Assembly: GCF_006539505.1 (NCBI RefSeq)
Contig: NZ_BJND01000027.1
Span: forward strand, 1 to 64,000
Reading direction: 5' to 3'
Length of the DNA: 64,000 nucleotides
Source: Streptomyces spinoverrucosus
GTDB lineage: Bacteria; Actinomycetota; Actinomycetes; Streptomycetales; Streptomycetaceae
The first letter of the stretch is position 1; the number at the start of each line of letters is the position of its first letter. Under the pieces are notes generated by a model. It saw only the letters and a program-made list of their open reading frames with translations. It was not told where the DNA came from and searched no databases. Positions 51,506-61,453 of the stretch are shown in pieces. The position numbers were made by a program, and so were the translations under genes.

Positions 51506-53215
51506 TCAGGAGGTGGCCGTCAGGCGGGCGATCGCCTCGTCGACCGGGAGTTCCTCGCGCTCACCCGTCCTGCGGTCCTTGAGCTCGACCACGCCCTCGC
51601 CCGCGCGCCGCCCGGCCACCAGGATCTGCGGTACGCCGATCAGCTCCGCGTCGGTGAACTTCACGCCCGGGGAGACACCCGCGCGGTCGTCCACCAGGAC
51701 GCGCACACCGGCCGCCGCCAGCTTGTCGGAGACCTCCAGGGCCAGCTCGGTCTGCAGGGCCTTGCCCGCGGCGACCACGTGCACGTCGGCCGGGGCGACC
51801 TCCTTGGACCAGCACAGGCCCTTGTCGTCGGCGGTCTGCTCGGCGAGCGCGGCGACCGCGCGGGAGACGCCGATGCCGTACGAGCCCATGGTCACGCGGA
51901 CCGGCTTGCCGTTCTGGCCGAGGACATCGAGCTTGAGGGCGTCGGCGTACTTGCGGCCCAGCTGGAAGATGTGGCCGATCTCGATGGCGCGGTCCAGCTT
52001 CAGGCCCGTGCCGCACTTCGGGCAGGGGTCGCCCTCCTGCACGACCACGACGTCGACGTACTCGTCGACCTCGAAGTCACGGCCCGCGACGACGTTCTTG
52101 GCGTGCGTGTGCTCCTTGTTGGCGCCGGTGATCCAGGCCGTGCCGGGGGCCACGCGCGGGTCGGCGACGTACTTGACCTTCTCGCCCAGGCCCTGCGGGC
52201 CGACGTAGCCGCGGACCAGGTCGGGGCGGGTCGCGAAGTCCGCCTCGGTGACCATCTCGACGACCGCCGGGGCGAAGTGCGCCTCGACCTTGCCCAGGTC
52301 GACCTCGCGGTCACCGGGCACGCCGACGGCGACGATCTCGCCGTCGACCTTCACCAGGAGGTTCTTCAGGGTGGCGGAGGCCGGGACGCCGAGGGAGGCG
52401 GCGAGGGTCTCGATGGTCGGGGTGTCCGGGGTCGGGATGTCCTCGGCGGCGGGCATGCCGGAGGCGTCCACCGGCTTGAGCTCGTACGTGATCGCCTCGG
52501 TGTTGGCGGCGAAGTCGCAGTTCGGGCAGTCCGCGAAGGTGTCCTCGCCGGCCTCGGCCGGGGCGAGGAACTCCTCCGACTTCGAGCCGCCCATCGCGCC
52601 GGCGGTTGCGGCGCAGATGCGGTAGTCGAGGCCGAGCCGCTCGAAGATCCTCTGGTACGCCTGCCGGTGCAGGGCGTACGACTCGGCGAGGCCCTCGTCG
52701 GCGAGGTCGAAGGAGTAGGAGTCCTTCATCAGGAACTCACGGCCGCGCAGGATGCCCGCTCGCGGGCGGGCCTCGTCCCGGAACTTGCTCTGGATCTGGT
52801 AGAGGATCACCGGCAGGTCCTTGTAGGACGTGCACTGGTCCTTCACCAGCAGGGTGAAGATCTCCTCGTGGGTGGGGCCGAGGAGGTAGTCGCCGCCCTT
52901 GCGGTCCTTCAGCCGGAACAGCTCCTGGCCGTACTCGTCCCAGCGGCCGGTCGCGTCGTACGGCTCACGCGGCAGCAGCGCGGGGAGCAGCACCTCCTGG
53001 GCGCCGATCGCGTCCATCTCCTCGCGGACGATCCGCTCCACGTTGGCGAGGACCTTCTTGCCGAGCGGCAGCCAGGACCACACGCCGGCGGCGGTACGGC
53101 GGACGTAGCCGGCGCGGACGAGCAGCTTGTGGCTGAGGACCTCGGCGTCCGCCGGGTCGTCGCGCAGCGTCTTCGCCATCAACTGGGACATGCGCTGGAC
53201 CGATGCGTTCGCCAT
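51506..53215 (-). CDS. proS: Prolyl-tRNA synthetase
   Basis: ProS charges tRNA-Pro. The 569-residue class II synthetase has the bacterial-type arrangement: motif 1 region near LANVERIVREEMDAIGAQEVLLPAL, motif 2 FRDEARPRAGILRGREFLMKDSYSF, an insertion (editing) domain in the middle (about residues 230-390), motif 3 GSYGIGVSRAVAALAEQ, and an anticodon-binding C-terminal domain. The start is an ATG at 53215 (product MANASVQRMSQLMAK). It is the last gene of a minus-strand run beginning at dxr. Confidence 0.97.
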   Translation of the reverse strand: MANASVQRMSQLMAKTLRDDPADAEVLSHKLLVRAGYVRRTAAGVWSWLPLGKKVLANVERIVREEMDAIGAQEVLLPALLPREPYDATGRWDEYGQELFRLKDRKGGDYLLGPTHEEIFTLLVKDQCTSYKDLPVILYQIQSKFRDEARPRAGILRGREFLMKDSYSFDLADEGLAESYALHRQAYQRIFERLGLDYRICAATAGAMGGSKSEEFLAPAEAGEDTFADCPNCDFAANTEAITYELKPVDASGMPAAEDIPTPDTPTIETLAASLGVPASATLKNLLVKVDGEIVAVGVPGDREVDLGKVEAHFAPAVVEMVTEADFATRPDLVRGYVGPQGLGEKVKYVADPRVAPGTAWITGANKEHTHAKNVVAGRDFEVDEYVDVVVVQEGDPCPKCGTGLKLDRAIEIGHIFQLGRKYADALKLDVLGQNGKPVRVTMGSYGIGVSRAVAALAEQTADDKGLCWSKEVAPADVHVVAAGKALQTELALEVSDKLAAAGVRVLVDDRAGVSPGVKFTDAELIGVPQILVAGRRAGEGVVELKDRRTGEREELPVDEAIARLTATS

Positions 53216-53287
53216 GGTTCTCGTACTCCTGCTGCGTAAGGGTTATGGCAGGAGGTTAGCCGGGGGGCACCTGGCGGTGGAAATCGG

Positions 53288-53815
53288 TTATCGGCGCAGG
53301 GGCAGTGGGGCGCCCATGACGGCGTACGGCTTGGGGGCGCTCGGGAAGTGGACCTGGCGGGCCAGGTCCTGGTAGCCGAGGGAGTGGTAGAGGCCGCGGG
53401 CGGGGCTGTCGGTGTCGATCGCCGAGAGGATGGAGCGGGGTTCGCTCGCCGTGTCGGTGATCGCGGTGATGAGGGCCCGGCCGATACCGCGGTTCTGGTA
53501 GTGGGGGTGGACGTGCAGCTCGGTGATCACGAAGGAGTTGTCGAGCCAGTCGGCGTGGCCCTGGGCGCGGAGGTAGGGCTCCACGACGGTGGACCACCAG
53601 TGGGTGCGGTCGTTGGGCATGCCGTAGACGAAACCGACGAGGCGATCCTCTGCGGTGGCGCCGAGGGCTCGTGCGCCGGGGTAGGTCATGTGGCGCAGGA
53701 CGATCTGGCGGCGGACGGCTACCTCGTCGGGGCCGAGGCCGAAGGCTGCGGCTTGGACTGCGAGGGCCTCGTCTACGTGGGCGGGGAGGTCCAAGGGGCC
53801 GATGACGAGGTCCAT
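53288..53815 (-). CDS. GNAT family N-acetyltransferase
   Basis: A 175-residue product starting MDLVIGPLDLPAHVDEALAVQ. It has the GNAT acetyl-CoA motif NRGIGRALITAI near residues 118-129, preceded by ITELHVHPHYQ, and a C-terminal GLYHSLGYQ block. The ATG at 53815 was chosen from the fold start; the open frame runs far upstream through unrelated sequence, and the Shine-Dalgarno sequence is weak. The acceptor is unknown. It is next to a second, longer GNAT gene. Confidence 0.88.
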   Translation of the reverse strand: MDLVIGPLDLPAHVDEALAVQAAAFGLGPDEVAVRRQIVLRHMTYPGARALGATAEDRLVGFVYGMPNDRTHWWSTVVEPYLRAQGHADWLDNSFVITELHVHPHYQNRGIGRALITAITDTASEPRSILSAIDTDSPARGLYHSLGYQDLARQVHFPSAPKPYAVMGAPLPLRR

Positions 53816-53865
53816 GGCGGGGAGCTTACAGGTGGGTTTCGGTTGTCGTCCGGGTGCGGGTGCGC

Positions 53866-53903
53866 GGGGGCTGGCAGCGCAGTTCCCGGCGCCCTTTGGG
53901 GCG
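53866..53903. repeat. Dispersed intergenic repeat, copy 2
   Basis: Diverged copy of the element at 43667 and 54913: GGCTGGCAGCGCAGTTCCCG then GCGCCCTTTGGGGCG. It ends two bases before the stop of the minus-strand GNAT gene. Confidence 0.7.
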
Positions 53904-53904
53904 T

Positions 53905-54753
53905 CTAGAACAGGACACTCATGAACGCCCCGACCTCCTGGAAGCCCACCCTTCGGTACGTCCTTCTCGCCGCCGTATTGAAGTCGTTGACGTACAGGCT
54001 GACCACCGGGGCGAACTCGGCCAGCGCATACCGCAGTACCGCCGCCATCCCTGGGGCCGCCAGGCCCCTGCCCCGGTACTCGGGGGCCACCCAGACGCCC
54101 TGGATCTGGCAGGCCCGGTCCGTCGCGGCGCCGATTTCCGCCTTGAAGACGACCTTGCCGTGCTCGTCGAGGCGGGCGAAGGAGCGGCCGGAGCCGACGA
54201 GTTCGGCGACGCGGGCCTGGTAGAGGAGGCCGCCGTCGCCGGCCAGCGGGGAGACGCCGACCTCCTCGGTGAACATCGCCACGCAGGCCGGCATGATCGT
54301 CTCCATCTCGTCCTTGCGGACGCGGCGGACGTAGAGGTCCGGGGCGATGTCGGCGGGCATGCGGTCGGTGACCATGAGGGGCTGGTGGGCGCGGACCTCG
54401 CGGGCCGGGCCCCAGTGGGGTTCGAGGAGCCGCCAGAGTTCGGCGGTGGGTTCGGCGGGGCCGACGACGGAGGAGCAGCGGCGGCCCGCCCTGCGGGCAC
54501 GGTCGGCGAAGGCGCGGATGGCGCGGGGGGTGGCGCAGATGGGGACGAGGTTGGCGCCCGCGTAGCAGAGGGAGGTCAGCATGCCGTCCTCGTACCAGCC
54601 CCACATCTCGCCGCCGAGCCGCCACGGGTCGAGGCCGGCGACCTGGACCCGGGAGGTCACGAAGGCGTTGGCCACCGGCTCGCGGTCGAGGACGGCGAGC
54701 GCGGCGTCCAGGTCGCTCGGTTCGAGGACCCGGGAGGTGGTCTGGGTCAACAC
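53905..54753 (-). CDS. GNAT acetyltransferase with N-terminal DUF4081-like domain
   Basis: A 282-residue product. The N-terminal half (LEPSDLDAALAVLDREPVANAFV, GEMWGWYEDGMLTSLCYAGANLVP) matches the DUF4081 layout. The C-terminal half is a GNAT domain with IQGVWVAPEYRGRGLAAPGMAAVL, carrying the R-G-x-G-L/A acetyl-CoA loop, and SLYVNDFNTAARRTYRRVGF. The start is taken as the GTG at 54753 (LTQTTSRVLEPSDLDAA after the initiator); the frame continues to 54792. Such proteins are regularly found beside ispG and proS in Streptomyces. Substrate unknown. Confidence 0.88.
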   Translation of the reverse strand: MLTQTTSRVLEPSDLDAALAVLDREPVANAFVTSRVQVAGLDPWRLGGEMWGWYEDGMLTSLCYAGANLVPICATPRAIRAFADRARRAGRRCSSVVGPAEPTAELWRLLEPHWGPAREVRAHQPLMVTDRMPADIAPDLYVRRVRKDEMETIMPACVAMFTEEVGVSPLAGDGGLLYQARVAELVGSGRSFARLDEHGKVVFKAEIGAATDRACQIQGVWVAPEYRGRGLAAPGMAAVLRYALAEFAPVVSLYVNDFNTAARRTYRRVGFQEVGAFMSVLF

Positions 54754-54912
54754 GGGCGGGGCCTCACGGGTGGGGTCTGCTGATCTCCGCACTGTACCTG
54801 CGGAAGCTGAGCAGTGCCGACCCGCGTGAGGTACCGGCCGTTTTGGGGTGGGCTTCGTTGGGGTGCGCCTACTGACTCGGGGCTTTGTGTGGCTTCGCGG
54901 GTGCGGGTTTCG

Positions 54913-54950
54913 TGTGGCTTGTCGCGCAGTTCCCCGCGCCCCTTGGGGCG
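54913..54950. repeat. Dispersed intergenic repeat, copy 3
   Basis: TGTGGCTTGTCGCGCAGTTC continues into CCCGCGCCCCTTGGGGCG. It ends four bases before the ispG stop. Read on the minus strand it begins with a small stem (CGCCCC/GGGGCG) directly after the gene. Confidence 0.75.
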
Positions 54951-54954
54951 TTGT

Positions 54955-56112
<1,158 letters not shown>

Positions 56113-56235
56113 CTGCTGTGCAACCCCAAGTCGTGGATCAAGGTCCGGTCCCGTCAGCAGCGGGCTCCAGGCTTCGAGATTACGGCACGAGGTTGTGCCT
56201 GAGCACATCCCGTCCGGCAACGCCACTCAATGGAA

Positions 56236-56266
56236 GGCGGCCCGGCATCCAACATGCCGGGCCGCC
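56236..56266 (-). terminator. 13-bp stem-loop 3' of rseP
   Basis: GGCGGCCCGGCAT (56236-56248) pairs perfectly with ATGCCGGGCCGCC (56254-56266) around CCAAC, 15 bp beyond the rseP stop. Likely ends the dxr-rseP transcript or makes ispG depend on its own promoter. Confidence 0.7.
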
Positions 56267-56281
56267 GCCAACTCCGTATGA

Positions 56282-57586
56282 CTAGGAGATTCTCACCGGG
56301 TTAACCACGTCCGCGATCAGGACGAGGACGGTGAAGCAGATGAAGATCCCCGCCACCACATAGGCCACCGGCATCAGCTTCGCCACATCGAACGGGCCCG
56401 GGTCCGGGCGCCGCAGCACCTTCGCCACGTTTCGCCGCAGCGACTCCCACAGCGCGCCCGCGATGTGCCCGCCGTCGAGCGGGAGCAGCGGGAGCATGTT
56501 GAAGAGGAACAGGGAGAGATTGAAACCGGCCACCAGCATCAGGGCCATCGCCAGCTGCTGGGTGGGCGGGATGTCGAGGGTGAAGATCTCGCCGCCGACG
56601 CGGGCCGCGCCGACCACGCCCATCGGGGAGTCGGGTTCGCGCTCGGCGCCGTCGAAGGCCGCGTTCCACAGGGCCGGGATCTTGCCGGGCAGGGCGGCGA
56701 GGGAGTCGACGGCCTCACCGACGCGGTCGCCCATCCACACCAGGGACTCGTCGAAGTCCTGCCGTACGACGCCGGTGGCGGCGCTGAAGCCGAGGAAGCC
56801 TGCGTTGACGTACTCGCCCTGGACGATCTGGCCGCTGGAGTCCTTCTTGGCGACCTGGTTGGTGGCGATCTTCGCGTGCAGGGTGACGTCCTCGCCCTTG
56901 CGGTCGACGACGATCGGCACCTCCTTGCCGGGGTTGGCGCGGATCAGGTCGGACAGTTCGTTCCACTCGTCAGTGCGGACGCCGTTGAAGGAGACGATCT
57001 TGTCGCCCGCCTTCAGGCCGGCCGCGGCGGCCGGGGAGGGCTGGTCCGCCGAGGTGCACTTGTCGCGGTTCTCGCTCTGGGCGATCACGCACTGGGAGAC
57101 CGAGCTGACGGTGGTGGTCTGCTGCGAGATGCCGAAGCCCATCAGCACGGTGAGGAAGAGGACGGCCGCCAGGATCAGGTTCATGAACGGGCCCGCGAAC
57201 ATCACGATGACCCGCTTCCACGGCTTGCGCGTGTAGAACATGCGGGTCTCGTCGCCGGGCCGCAGCTCCTCGAAGGCGGCCGAGCGGGCGTCCTCGATCA
57301 TGCCGCGCCAGGGTGAGGTGGAGCGGGCCTCCACGCGGCCGTCGGGGCCGGGCGGGAACATGCCGATCATGCGGATGTAGCCGCCGAGCGGGATGGCCTT
57401 GATGCCGTACTCGGTCTCGCCCTTGGTGCGCGAGAACAGTGTCGGGCCGAAGCCGACCATGTACTGCGGGACGCGGATGCCGAAGAGCTTGGCGGTGGAC
57501 AGATGCCCCAGCTCGTGCCATGCGATCGAGATCAGCAGGCCGACCGCGAAGACGACTATGCCGAGGATCATCATCAGGGTCGTCAT
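56282..57586 (-). CDS. rseP: Site-2 (RseP/RIP) membrane metalloprotease
   Basis: A 434-residue intramembrane zinc protease that cleaves anti-sigma factors or other membrane proteins. The zinc motif HELGH is at residues 24-28 inside the first membrane helix. A PDZ domain is in the middle (AAGLKAGDKIVSFNGVRTDEW), and the third ligand motif LLPLDGGHIAGAL is near residue 370. Four hydrophobic segments fit the family. Active residues are intact. The ATG overlaps the dxr stop (ATGA). The gene order dxr-rseP-ispG is widely conserved in actinobacteria. Confidence 0.95.
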   Translation of the reverse strand: MTTLMMILGIVVFAVGLLISIAWHELGHLSTAKLFGIRVPQYMVGFGPTLFSRTKGETEYGIKAIPLGGYIRMIGMFPPGPDGRVEARSTSPWRGMIEDARSAAFEELRPGDETRMFYTRKPWKRVIVMFAGPFMNLILAAVLFLTVLMGFGISQQTTTVSSVSQCVIAQSENRDKCTSADQPSPAAAAGLKAGDKIVSFNGVRTDEWNELSDLIRANPGKEVPIVVDRKGEDVTLHAKIATNQVAKKDSSGQIVQGEYVNAGFLGFSAATGVVRQDFDESLVWMGDRVGEAVDSLAALPGKIPALWNAAFDGAEREPDSPMGVVGAARVGGEIFTLDIPPTQQLAMALMLVAGFNLSLFLFNMLPLLPLDGGHIAGALWESLRRNVAKVLRRPDPGPFDVAKLMPVAYVVAGIFICFTVLVLIADVVNPVRIS

Positions 57587-58863
57587 GCACGCGCCTCCGC
57601 GGTGGCTGTCTGCGCCGTATGTCCGGTCTGTGCCGTCAGTTCACGGGCCCGGGCGCGGGCCCAGGTCTCCGCTTCGAGGACGTCCGGCACGGTGAGCGAG
57701 GTTCCCGTGCCGGGAGTGCCGTGTTCGTCGACGACCCGGGTGACCGTCTCCATGATTCCGTTGAAGGGCAGCGTGCCGCGCAGGAACGCGTCCACGCACT
57801 CTTCGTTGGCGGCATTGAACACCGCCGGGGCGGTACCCGCGAGCTCTCCGACGTGCCGGGCGAGGCCGACCGACGGGAAGGCGTCGGTGTCGAGCGGGAA
57901 GAACTCCCAGGTCGACGCCGTGCTCCAGTCGAAGGCGGGCGCCGCGTCGGGGACGCGCTCGGGCCAGCCGAGGCCGATGGCGATCGGCCCGCGCATGTCC
58001 GGGGGCGTCGCCTGGGCGATCGTGGATCCGTCCGTGAACTCAACCATCGAGTGGACATACGACTGCGGATGCACGACCACCTCAATGCGTTCGAAGGGAA
58101 TGTCGTACAGCAGGTGGGCCTCGATGACCTCCAGACCCTTGTTGACGAGGGTCGCGGAGTTGATCGTGATCACGGGTCCCATGGCCCAGGTGGGGTGGGC
58201 GAGGGCGTCCTCGACGGTGACGTTCGCCAGTTCCGCCTTCGTCCGGCCGCGGAAGGGGCCGCCGGACGCGGTGACGACGAGCTTGCGCACGTCCGCGCGG
58301 GTGCCGGCCGCCAGCGCCTGGAAGAGGGCGGCGTGCTCGGAGTCGACGGGGATGATCTGGCCGGGCTTGGCGAGGGCCTTGACCAGCGGGCCGCCGACGA
58401 TGAGCGACTCCTTGTTGGCGAGCGCGAGAGTGCGGTTCGCCTCCAGGGCTGCGAGGGTCGGGGCGAGGCCGATGGAGCCGGTGATGCCGTTCAGGACGGT
58501 GTGGCAGTCGGAGGCGGCGAGCTGGGTGGCCGCGTCGGGTCCGGCGAGGATCTCGGGGAGCGGCTCCCCCGTGCCGTACTGCGCGGTCAGCGCGTCCCGC
58601 AGCGCCGGTACGACGTCCTCGCGGGCCACCGCGACGGTCCGGACCCGGAGCCGGTACGCCTGCTCGGCGAGGAGGCCGACCCGGCCGCCGTTGGCGGACA
58701 GGCCGGTGGCCCGGAAGCGGTCCGGGTTGCGCAGGACGAGGTCGATGGCCTGCGTGCCGATCGACCCGGTGGACCCGAGGATCACGACGTCCTTCGGTCC
58801 GTCGCCCGGCACGGGGTCGTAGACGAGGTGCGGGTCGGCGAGGGGGGCTGGGCTGTCGCTCAT
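57583..58863 (-). CDS. dxr: 1-deoxy-D-xylulose 5-phosphate reductoisomerase
   Basis: Dxr converts DXP to MEP with NADPH, the committed step of the MEP pathway. The 426-residue product has the NADPH motif LGSTGSIGTQAID, the active-site block VDSEHAALFQ, TASGGPFRG, and VVVHPQSYVHSMVEFTDGS. I chose the ATG at 58863 (MSDSPAPLADPH), although GGAG is only two bases before it; the upstream frame to 59061 lacks family similarity. It is coupled to rseP by a 4-bp overlap. Confidence 0.96.
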   Translation of the reverse strand: MSDSPAPLADPHLVYDPVPGDGPKDVVILGSTGSIGTQAIDLVLRNPDRFRATGLSANGGRVGLLAEQAYRLRVRTVAVAREDVVPALRDALTAQYGTGEPLPEILAGPDAATQLAASDCHTVLNGITGSIGLAPTLAALEANRTLALANKESLIVGGPLVKALAKPGQIIPVDSEHAALFQALAAGTRADVRKLVVTASGGPFRGRTKAELANVTVEDALAHPTWAMGPVITINSATLVNKGLEVIEAHLLYDIPFERIEVVVHPQSYVHSMVEFTDGSTIAQATPPDMRGPIAIGLGWPERVPDAAPAFDWSTASTWEFFPLDTDAFPSVGLARHVGELAGTAPAVFNAANEECVDAFLRGTLPFNGIMETVTRVVDEHGTPGTGTSLTVPDVLEAETWARARARELTAQTGHTAQTATAEARA

Positions 58864-59167
58864 TGCTCCATTGTGGCCGCACGCGCGTGTGCGCAGGCAG
58901 GGTGTCCCCCTCACGGGGGTGTGTTGCGGAAGGTCGCCGGAACGACGCGCATCACAGACACCGGGCCGGCCGCCGCTTCTTCGACGAGTCCGCAGGCAGA
59001 TGCGCTCTCCGAGCGCGAGGAGGCGGGTGACGACCCGATCGGGCGACGTACTCGATCCCATCGCTGCACCCTATGCCGCGTGATCCCTCGCCGGGCATCG
59101 CGGGGACGGGTATGAGTCCCGGCCGCCGGGCAGGGTGTCCCCTCCCGGGAGGACACCCTGCGAGCTC
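58864..59167. other. 304-bp gap between dxr and the acyl-CoA dehydrogenase gene
   Basis: No gene found. It holds a terminator hairpin for the acyl-CoA dehydrogenase gene (59131-59160). GGCAGGGTGTCCCC occurs twice (about 58897 and 59129) as a short direct repeat. It must also contain the dxr promoter; no clear hexamers were seen. Confidence 0.4.
59131..59160 (-). terminator. 10-bp stem-loop 3' of the acyl-CoA dehydrogenase gene
   Basis: CAGGGTGTCC (59131-59140) pairs perfectly with GGACACCCTG (59151-59160), 7 bp beyond the stop codon. Confidence 0.65.
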
Positions 59168-61102
59168 TCACCGGATCGGGCGGTGCACGTTCTCCTTCTG
59201 GGATGGGCCGGGGGTCGCGTCCGCGATCCACGGTCCGTCTCCGGACGGGTCGACGACGCCCTGTTCCAGCCACTCGTAGCTGCCCGCCAGGACCCCCTTG
59301 ACCACCTTGCGGTCGAGGTCGTCGGTGTTGGTCCACAGTCGGCCGAAGAGTTCGTCGACGCGGATGCGGGCCTGGCGGCAGAAGGCGTCGGCGAGTTGGT
59401 AGGCCTCGCGGCCGTGTTCGCCGCGGCTGCGCAGGAGTTCGGCGCGGACGCAGGCCGCGCTCATCGCGAACAGTTCGGCACCGATGTCCACGATCCGGCC
59501 CAGGAAGCCCTGCTTGGTCTCCATCCGGCCCTGCCAGCGGGACATGGCGTAGAAGGTGGACCGGGCCAGCTTGCGGGAGGTGCGCTCGACGTACCGCAGA
59601 TGCGGCGAGAGGTCGATGCCGTGCTTGAACTCCCCGTACGACGACGGGAGCTGCCCAGGGCCCGCCACCAGTTTCGGCAGCCACTTGGCGTAGAACACCC
59701 CCGCCTGCGCGCCCGCCTTCGCCTTGTCCTGCAGGGACTTTTCGGGGTCGATCAGGTCGCCGGCGACCGAGAGGTGGGCGTCGACCGCCTCGCGGGCGAT
59801 CAGGAGGTGCATGATCTCGGTCGAGCCCTCGAAGATGCGGTTGATCCGCAGGTCGCGAAGGATCTGCTCGGCGGGCACCGCGCGCTCGCCCCGGGCCCGC
59901 AGGGACTCTGCCGTCTCGAAGCCGCGGCCGCCCCGGATCTGGACCAGTTCGTCGGCCATCAGCCAGGCCATCTCGGAGCCGTACAGCTTGGCGAGCGCGG
60001 CCTCGATGCGGATGTCGTTGAGGTCCTCGTCGGCCATCTGGGACGACAGGTCCAGTACGGCCTCCAGCGCGAAGGTCGTGGCCGCGATGAACGCGATCTT
60101 CGAACCGACCGCCTCGTGCAGCGCGACCGGCTTGCCCCACTGCTCCCGGGCACCCGACCACTCCCGCGCGATCTTCAGACACCACTTCCCGGCGCCCACG
60201 CACATCGCGGGCAGCGACAGCCGGCCCGTGTTCAGGGTGGTGAGGGCGATCTTCAGGCCCGCGCCCTCCGGCCCGATCCGGTTGGCGGCGGGGACGCGGA
60301 CCTGGTGGAAGCGTGTGACGCCGTTCTCCAGGCCGCGCAGGCCCATGAAGGCGTTGCGGTTCTCGACCGTGATGCCCTCCGAGGCCGCCTCCACGACGAA
60401 GGCCGTGATGCCGCCCTTGTGCCCCTCGGACTTCGGCACGCGTGCCATCACGACCAGGAGGTCGGCGATGACGCCGTTGGTCGTCCAGAGCTTCACGCCG
60501 TCGAGGACGTAGTCGTCGCCGTCCGGGACGGCGGTGGTGGCGAGCCGGGCCGGGTCGGAGCCGACGTCCGGTTCCGTCAGCAGGAACGCGGAGATGTCGG
60601 TGCGCGCGCAGCGCGGCAGGAAGGCGTCCTTCTGCTCCTGCGTGCCGAAGATCTTCAGCGGCTGCGGTACGCCGATCGACTGGTGGGCGCTCAGCAGGGC
60701 GCCGATGGCCGGGTTGGCGGAGCCGACCAGGGCGAGGGCCTTGTTGTAGTACACCTGCGTCAGGCCCAGGCCGCCGTACTTCGTGTCGATCTTCATGCCG
60801 AAGGCGCCGAGCTCCTTCAGCCCGTCGATCACCTCGTCGGGGATCTGCGCGTCCCGCTCGATGCGGGCGGAGTCGATCTTCGTCTCGCAGAAGTCGCGCA
60901 GCTTGGTGAGGAACTCCTCCCCGCGCTGGGCGTCCTCGTCCGGGGGCAGGGGGTGGGGGTGGATGAGGTCGAGGCGGAAGCGTCCGAGGAACAGTTCCTT
61001 GGCGAAGCTGGGCTTGCGCCACTGCTGTTCCCGGGCCGCCTCCGCCACCTGGCGGGCCTCACGTTCGGTGACGGTGGGTCGAGTGGTGGGAGCTGCGGAC
61101 AT
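59168..61102 (-). CDS. Long-form acyl-CoA dehydrogenase
   Basis: A 644-residue flavoprotein of the acyl-CoA dehydrogenase superfamily, longer than the usual 380 residues because of a C-terminal helical extension (about residues 440-640), as in very-long-chain or ACAD9-like enzymes. Blocks seen: GAFGMKIDTKYGGLGL, FLLTEPDVGSDPA (FAD/substrate motif), LWTTNGVIADLLVV, and EQILRDLRINRIFEGSTEIMHLLIA with the catalytic Glu in FEGSTE. The ATG at 61102 has GAGG eight bases upstream; a GTG three codons earlier is possible. Substrate chain length cannot be read from sequence. No partner beta-oxidation genes are adjacent. Confidence 0.92.
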   Translation of the reverse strand: MSAAPTTRPTVTEREARQVAEAAREQQWRKPSFAKELFLGRFRLDLIHPHPLPPDEDAQRGEEFLTKLRDFCETKIDSARIERDAQIPDEVIDGLKELGAFGMKIDTKYGGLGLTQVYYNKALALVGSANPAIGALLSAHQSIGVPQPLKIFGTQEQKDAFLPRCARTDISAFLLTEPDVGSDPARLATTAVPDGDDYVLDGVKLWTTNGVIADLLVVMARVPKSEGHKGGITAFVVEAASEGITVENRNAFMGLRGLENGVTRFHQVRVPAANRIGPEGAGLKIALTTLNTGRLSLPAMCVGAGKWCLKIAREWSGAREQWGKPVALHEAVGSKIAFIAATTFALEAVLDLSSQMADEDLNDIRIEAALAKLYGSEMAWLMADELVQIRGGRGFETAESLRARGERAVPAEQILRDLRINRIFEGSTEIMHLLIAREAVDAHLSVAGDLIDPEKSLQDKAKAGAQAGVFYAKWLPKLVAGPGQLPSSYGEFKHGIDLSPHLRYVERTSRKLARSTFYAMSRWQGRMETKQGFLGRIVDIGAELFAMSAACVRAELLRSRGEHGREAYQLADAFCRQARIRVDELFGRLWTNTDDLDRKVVKGVLAGSYEWLEQGVVDPSGDGPWIADATPGPSQKENVHRPIR

Positions 61103-61332
61103 GAGGCTCACCTCGCCGCGAAGAGGGATGAGGATCCGATGTGGTTACCGACGGGTGCTACCCGTTCGTATGTACCCGATCCCGGGCGCGGCCACCACCC
61201 CGCGCGCAGCCGTTCAGCCGAACTCGGCCCCGCGGACGCGTTGCACCAGGGGCTCTTCCAGGAGACGGTGCGGGTACGTCCGTTCGAGCGACCGCACGGG
61301 GCAGGCCTCGCCCGCTGTCCGAGATTTTCCGC

Positions 61333-61348
61333 GTCGAAGCGCTTCGAC
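61333..61348. promoter_or_regulatory. 16-bp palindromic operator candidate 1
   Basis: GTCGAAGCGCTTCGAC is a perfect palindrome with the CG-centred GAAGCGCTTC core typical of LacI-family operators. It lies about 105 bp before the LacI-type gene. Confidence 0.65.
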
Positions 61349-61424
61349 TGACTATGGACACCCACCTCCGCTGGAGCTACTGTCGAAACACCCTCAGCCG
61401 CCGTTGTTCGCCCTGCGCACTGTC

Positions 61425-61434
61425 GAAGCGCTTC
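61425..61434. promoter_or_regulatory. Palindromic operator candidate 2
   Basis: A second GAAGCGCTTC core, flanked as TGTCGAAGCGCTTCACA, ends 19 bp before the regulator's ATG and would overlap its leader or promoter. It is 89 bp from site 1 (centre to centre), so looping or dual control is possible. Confidence 0.65.
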
Positions 61435-61453
61435 ACAAAGCTTGGAGAGCTGG

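Larger units (their letters stand above)
61103..61453. promoter_or_regulatory. Divergent region with LacI-type operator candidates
   Basis: A 351-bp gap between divergent genes. Two GAAGCGCTTC palindromes are present (separate entries), plus a half-like site TGTCGAAAC near 61381. No gene or hairpin terminator was seen. Confidence 0.5.
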
